From Succiniclasticum ruminis DSM 9236 (lineage in GTDB: Bacteria > Bacillota > Negativicutes > Acidaminococcales > Acidaminococcaceae), in the NCBI RefSeq assembly GCF_900112895.1, contig NZ_FONL01000003.1:170808-234807 (forward strand): a stretch of DNA of 64,000 nucleotides, given 5' to 3'. Shown piece by piece: positions 63,401 to 64,000 of the stretch. The notes below the pieces were generated by a model. The model did no database searches, was not told where the DNA came from, and was given only the letters and a program-made list of their open reading frames with translations. The first letter of the stretch is position 1; each line of letters begins with the position of its first letter. Position numbers and translations under genes: made by a program.

Positions 63401-64000
63401 TGAACTTTCCGCAAAGTCGGATGTTTTGTTGAACAGTACTGTGACAGCAGGAAACCTGAACAGGGTCGCGGATGGCCAGGATGTCTATTACACAGGCGGT
63501 GGGCCGGTTACGCTGACCTCGGAGCAGGGGAGCATTACCGAAACGGAAGACGGCGCGCTGAGAGCCGCCAGGGTTGATACGGTCAGCAAGGGGGAAGTAA
63601 AACTGACAAACGACCGGAACGAGTTCCGGTACTTTACAGCCAACGGCCTGCCTACGGATAAAACAGATGCAGACGGCAACCCGGTTAAGGTCATTGACGG
63701 CAGTGTAACGGTACGGACCCATGCGGGCAAAAACTTGCGGGCGGCTATTCCTGACGAGGTGCATGGCAATATTGCGCTCACTAATCTGGATGCAGGCGCC
63801 TTAACTGTCGAATCGGATCTTGTGACCAAAAAAGGAAAGAATGGCGAAGCCGGTACAGTTACTCTGGAGCAGGAGGGAGAAATCACTGTTGACGGCAATG
63901 TGAATGCAAGTTCTGATGTGAAGGCCGTGAACTCGGACGGAGACATCTTATTTTTGGGCAGCGTAACCTCAGGCGGTTCTGTTTCTGCCAAAACAGATAC
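48498..64000 (+). CDS. Giant ESPR-type filamentous adhesin (LktA/FHA-like), 3' end beyond window
   Basis: One frame stays open from ATG 48498 (GGGGG upstream) to the right edge: at least 5,167 residues. I checked the frame at 49,023, 55,023, 60,003 and 63,963. The N-terminus MNKVYKVIWSNARKCYVVVS is an extended signal peptide region. Cleavage is expected after NAWA (about residue 90). A haemagglutination/TPS-like domain follows (INGTVNAI, GNLYFLSGNGMAVGPTGVIN, about 155-200). The remainder is thousands of residues of beta-helix-forming repeats, alternating short strands (VAAGVSIS, GAGSLSFN, AGVAVGAAEIGV) with Asn/Asp/Gly turns, typical of LktA-family filamentous adhesins. Helical, charged inserts interrupt it near residues 815-905, 1140-1200 and 4500-4620. 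Expected role: surface attachment or aggregation, secreted by a type V route. No secretion partner is in view. Confidence 0.9.
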   Translation, partial: MNKVYKVIWSNARKCYVVVSEIAKNHGKNNTKNIVSRLAARMGGCMLQMASAMQQAYTADEQPVIRPRMAAQWIVPLVLAGILFPANAWATEIITNGAGIVDRFSNVYDVYTQKIVSSHSLGINEFKKFNLDSGHVANMHFKMRNGSEYVDNLVNLVQDRININGTVNAIKKNRIDGNLYFLSGNGMAVGPTGVINAGKFVVLAPSSDYFDDLWENESKVAAAFKNDFNKFGTRVTSGEGAGAFNATGLEFNTDAGKGIKVQGKINTRSGIVMGAGNIAIENGAVLKSQKDLNFASLVNTQDAAGAAFSNIGMTAVAEDKSGDIILRSQTSHEFINNPLLPGVETYDSIANVHNDASVAVRGEISGDGNVDISAASSTTFNNKEWTGLDGLSNVGAEFLNDLGINMTADWAHKVIAASVTLDDTGKINAGGNAALQADSSLTIKIQAKTVGKKEEGATSALPVAAVAVVNASNKALVDIKGEMSAGGDIALAAKAGTTLDSTAKALTLKADNDNGNAIYLGASLLFGNSVAEINVEEAQNNSAAQKLSAGGAFSAKAKAGSSIAVEAASAGMDDTFASTAVAWLDYDSAANVNLKRSVEAESVTVDATNTVDSLGISADNSSGEGIDSLVEFKVTGDTNAGSLANKIKTKLGWDGFRQGGKLQGMENVFSNALEYVTAGAAVAVVDSTNTANVTVAPGVELKALGDAVKKDGQGNTVNDADGNPVPGGDISLNARTDMTSFSHAVTGQLNKQQANAANDSKVGVAVAFLYSNIDNNATVELQSGNNKGVSLHAEKGNINLNADVDSDDNNSMSTLRGTSIKEAWENLIKDFKKFGKDASKLTKWKDETVDVQTQLEDGSISKSEAAAKWTNLLSAFVDFMSDEGKNYLKASNDAKKLVGAVSDMLSPASYTNYYVRSYSIDGQDSHGSNYDIAASVNIATMENKGIVAIGEQSALKTGGDINIHSEAATEAISATGNGGEFLAYSETNGTGIGASFAWQDISADSLVLAGKNVKMQTGSASERAKGDIAVSANAAAEDIAIIYSGGKADRSGLAGSFNIQDGGSNSLILVDDEATLDAAGAVSLRAANSMTAANIVGGLALGSAKSKATVGAGFALNRLDVNSMAVVGDNGTGASTESKDTESDGYKDKSDEEKDQLRAQNTLAAARALAADKAKIRSMDREFEDAEKDVQGILGSKTGENGGKGSVTGQNITVSAQNKGTINAVAVEGVSNSENHAGFDTVNKWNKTASQAKSDITESLQNVIGWPVNKVNKFFGNSETKKRMNLRGYDPIPQNNDAADNSFNAALAGSVSVNWNDSTTAAVIDNTALILRGKEAGTTGTLKNEALDDLFTGAWAGAAALNWFSGGAGVASNNAAHKGALGAAVSVNNLERDVKAQISNAKISQARQIENTAIMKGTEAAAALGLAVTNDSQGTGTNIGATFGLSMNKIDSDVHSLMVYDTSMNTDSTGTYVDNRAYDGDIQVAGGVDFAFANAADGGKAIAAGITAAVSEINNDIRSGISGGSYTGIADLKAAGENALTQVNAAVALGVSTSAHGFNGTGSLAYAELNNTNRGYISGTKTLKAKGEVSVTDRDISGKEGNNAYVSYLKNRKVDATGESYLNDETKEKLGIEAGSAIVNVAVEASGGKTSSAGAAITVGRITNKFSADIAANKELEAGSVKAAADVHTNIVSVAAGVSISTKNFGGAGSLSFNDLDQDNIVSVTGNRDGSREDGGIKADTVSGTARNTSHIVNVTGDFAGGKNAVGLGLAYNSMDDTTGVYFSRNRINRRDASAGSLIDLDAQNDAYALALSVGAAASYKDSSTVAAHGNFAVNRGHNDTIAVMGEDKDGKTAKTAADRDSLNNVATLKVNVRDKTTKTTIAGDADVSLKGSTVALGVGVALTESDEGTEEGNGKETVRAEIRNTDIKTPSDGLSKSSSVNVTAADTSTATTVAAGVGITKKSAAGAQLVLADAEINKDVSALLKDTTVNKNESGDSSVLPSVTVRADSDSTIKTGAAALQLSGQQSFLAGVAAVGINRLKDTTSADVVYSEKQTARSMNVGNLDIRAASAAGITSAAAGASGTWKGTAALGGSGSYNYIENNATAKIENGDIYSKGSAGVIAQSDDAVSNYAGVLEVDVGGQGIAAAIGVAGSNNTISGKTEALIQNSNVVAENSNSAKIKTNSKLKTDGGYLIDGAVTSNTWKSSKLQTGREEEEKEGVVVDASATHSIASVLANGGVAVAMGDGGIAGSVAGVVNLNHVSGSTTARVLDSQINNKDKRSGVTIHAADFTNVAEFSGAASVGITQTGTGAAGFTGSTNKVDRVTASAVSSQDTKWNSQKKQYETNGNSKTKNTVFADTFAVTANAKQAMSTFNVAGAVAGTTEFALETGDNVSTSKMESATVATVTNATVDFTKDAKVEASHEDAVYNMNIDAGLAIAASEAGIAASLNVGVGVVNEESVVTADVVNSDIKKGGTDTASLAIDAGNKTTLETTLVSAGVAAGLFSGGIAASVAVNNIESRVASRITGSELTADTLTVQTGNDLTIKDRTGDGAGGLLAGIGVGVDVNTLNDSVSTVIENSTLKAEDKLAVTTGTRRDIDATTAGVAVGAAEIGVNVLVVTVNSGLGDTDDVKDEEKNSGTFSHKGEVNKTLEMVNDNANYDLSGYLSGLTDDEKKDMQEQTDVNAKNGDGITGAGVHTYVRGNSSLEAVAGDVTVFNDEYNDGNLNGGTGGLGVLAVNVTDTLYHLNQQNDIAVDNSSITGKGVALVAQQANKRDKDEAISVRTTQASAGVAGVGVGYAGIVTKGSTGVSVNKSIIRTTDGDLTLKSSDTARSKAYMMGIQPMSSIGVQVSVANNEDRADNYVSVKGGSSLTAERIVKTETVKIADENGKEQEVTVNLPAILTLQADRAGRTAAKALGVSVGGLEVLVNNAWATDTGKAAINVNGSNNTFTADRLRLEADNAPVLKAEAGGTDVGIIAGVSVMHSNATAKSQALVNVEDNNKLLADNVEAKAVIGKNDTVMAQGESHSTGVSVGVNVNANASRAITETTAKVAVGKEVYKTEEKEETVTEGDHEGETLKVTEAVTDLNLVTENNARRRSLLGNFTIGLVSSIGAGDAIAEGNDKSFVEAGGGDVNKLKVLAGGSSETRAFADGDGGGITDFGAHATVTVDTRTTNTATLSGVWNVKDTANIAADQETVSKATSRTGAGGILSVTWANSDNKLAMDTKTVLAEGTVLNADQAYVQAVNRAKVGPDDGETYSNHMNIGGVIQISPDVKSDAAANTKANVEVGDNSKVTTRTGQVYDAHTELDHTNKVEGKGGGVGENIWAYSVNNVTAANGITVGKNASLRQEGGYDDGDLTLSASDDVKLSTVAEAKVGGAGGVASADAENNVTRNNKIQINGDLYSGHDINLFAGKTPEGTDASLTVSTGATAYNYTLISLYTDPVVKYNLKNNQQVEVGADGRATSVHNINVAAENGTETIFKDVRKINFFANENEDYQILTNDTGKSNIKETNNNYVKVDGALKTGIHNKAIIEISGSVLPEGLTPADRSGNELVISTEGSNIEISEEDIKTGTMDFASQLGSQLQAVEKLLEDYGVGSNAKETAAYYGYVQQRQRILEEMEKHGLYEDVVKDGKTVRVYKAGGITVRYVEVPEILVSGGSILISSDNLYGSGRLNAGGVPQASVSNYSNAFLKLDGVRVGDNGGEIRFQGVSVAKNEDVNALNKNKDRNAAFAEFQNDTATGRVSTVLVDNENRAGNEIRVKDANGNEGVYHPVTNVAVMGNITNDFGDVRVHNASGDISIGSGDTGGVNIIGKTIQLTAPKGSISQDFVDGIVNIGGRPPELNSEEVQKSLEDLRKGSSYNPIMGSGIDLDLKSTGTDTTRAEAGRIAGGSIYIAASDINVNGLIQSGFSKYEAEIPANTDASDIMYKIKPNPWENFSVVKTPVYVGGRALYKVNDGGRTVYDKSIGAFKYIVQVYYDPIANSLVMEDIDTRGGQIYLSGRISSTGDGRILAMNGGADINVVNNSKLDLQAGKILNNDTEGKITITDLARDTWTEYTHDTIRTITDYSKYGKDLAAAEQHAVTTEGIGYEVGSYAVKPGLRYNWSLGTETGQTKYYHKVDSTLFWGALDIGSDTDSSLAKYETSTPYEIRNNGTRQLGSGEFIDQISDDYYKPSYYSGGMLKNKKLKDSEFGSIYENKVTSYTRTVTNQWKEGGDWWLLGSNPKYHLEWTTKTGSTQTYTFSLAADKDISIGFLGQETGSIALINTNRTAGDIMLSGNIKNNTADAMLDIQSSGGSIVQKGGTALNTGTVHLYAKDSIENIHITTLGTRNTGADGIFTTDDGLRLSAESTNGGNIDITVEGGTEAGQALPGNVIIEKLVSGGLNAAGKPGDVMLTADGNITQQGTSATVRGLEVTLTSKNGGIGTFEQDIVMDTVAEAYGANPDSAAVNASARSDIFLKEEEGDMRLGKIVSREGDVTLTANNGRLLDALPETETTNNMDEADLVRRWIDMGLIAGTEDYEGAYIKELKKDAANYKARVEEQMALCVSGEANDDLKAEYTNPDGSLKYADADAYLAQDENYKAIVDKYEHPQYIWTKEQMLYAIRYAVINKESGVTTETQKKIANVQGRNVTLHAQGVGMSSDTTTTILFKDIIGSSEKAIANLKLLANADAEDVTMYDSEGHILYFEKNAEGREVPVALDADGDVVRTDGVIFKFVIGNMSPLGVKATGKVDIIAHGDNAFIAGRSDEKGVFSPVNTGIITAVDQDVRLYTQEGIYNAAVTAGELNQGNIHARNLVAYGGTKDIGAADKYLGVNLSGDLLTAAADGSIYIKNMITTGENSVLRVGSLYAGDTIALDSSEGVEMTQEAGYAQAYLNAGKQLQFTVDADKGIVGSEKAPLRILNNGIVIGLEAGSASLKGVKGQLGDDTTMKLGEIRIAGDLRAESEGKLETTETVTAGTVVELSAKSDVLLNSTVTAGNLNRVADGQDVYYTGGGPVTLTSEQGSITETEDGALRAARVDTVSKGEVKLTNDRNEFRYFTANGLPTDKTDADGNPVKVIDGSVTVRTHAGKNLRAAIPDEVHGNIALTNLDAGALTVESDLVTKKGKNGEAGTVTLEQEGEITVDGNVNASSDVKAVNSDGDILFLGSVTSGGSVSAKTD

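Overview
The window looks like a chromosomal segment of an anaerobic, asaccharolytic diderm Firmicute (class Negativicutes). Acidaminococcaceae (Acidaminococcus or Phascolarctobacterium type) is the best guess. The evidence is a combination of traits: outer-membrane energisation genes (exbB-exbD-tonB) and a giant ESPR-type surface adhesin, alongside a Na+-translocating decarboxylase beta subunit, rubrerythrin, Etf with ferredoxin, a rubredoxin-fused glutamate synthase-like protein, and a PyrR-type pyr attenuator typical of Firmicutes. The genus is inference. I see no insertion sequences, prophage genes or CRISPR arrays.

Region by region. Positions 1-4.1 kb (minus strand) carry a threonine aldolase cut by the window edge, an orphan Na+-pump decarboxylase beta subunit and an SLC13/DASS carboxylate transporter. 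From 4.3 to 8.0 kb, read the other way, is a signalling module: a PocR-LuxR regulator, a membrane histidine kinase and a response regulator, probably linked to the transporter. Then follow an MscS channel, a yhdT-panF pair behind a structured leader with an internal terminator, a DUF523 protein, a PepT-like M20 peptidase, DnaE, a metallophosphoesterase lipoprotein, the rubredoxin-GltS fusion and an e(P4)-type acid phosphatase (8-21 kb).

Positions 21.1-27.3 kb hold the most unusual locus. An IscR-like Rrf2 regulator with a palindrome inside its promoter is divergent from a run of genes: a small RR-motif protein, a His/Cys-rich putative metal-binding protein, a 48-residue single-span protein, a Tat-exported metallo-beta-lactamase-fold enzyme, a polytopic membrane protein with an internal duplication, and then a complete tatB-tatA-tatC set. 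I propose this as an undescribed Tat-dependent envelope metalloenzyme system. It is followed by a 910-residue hybrid kinase whose three phospho-acceptor positions all appear to be replaced.

Positions 30.4-37 kb hold exbB-exbD-tonB, a zinc ABC importer with a companion lipoprotein, and a second lipoprotein. Positions 37.2-42.0 kb hold a CGGC protein, rubrerythrin, etfB-ferredoxin-etfA and two uncharacterised genes. Positions 42.1-47.8 kb are the pyrimidine operon pyrBCKDFE with its own promoter, PyrR site and attenuator. It is followed by a tRNA-Asp/Gly/Trp operon. From 48,498 to the right edge runs a single open frame of more than 5,160 residues, an LktA/FHA-like filamentous adhesin not finished in this window. 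Several promoters in the window have an extended -10 (TGn-TATAAT).
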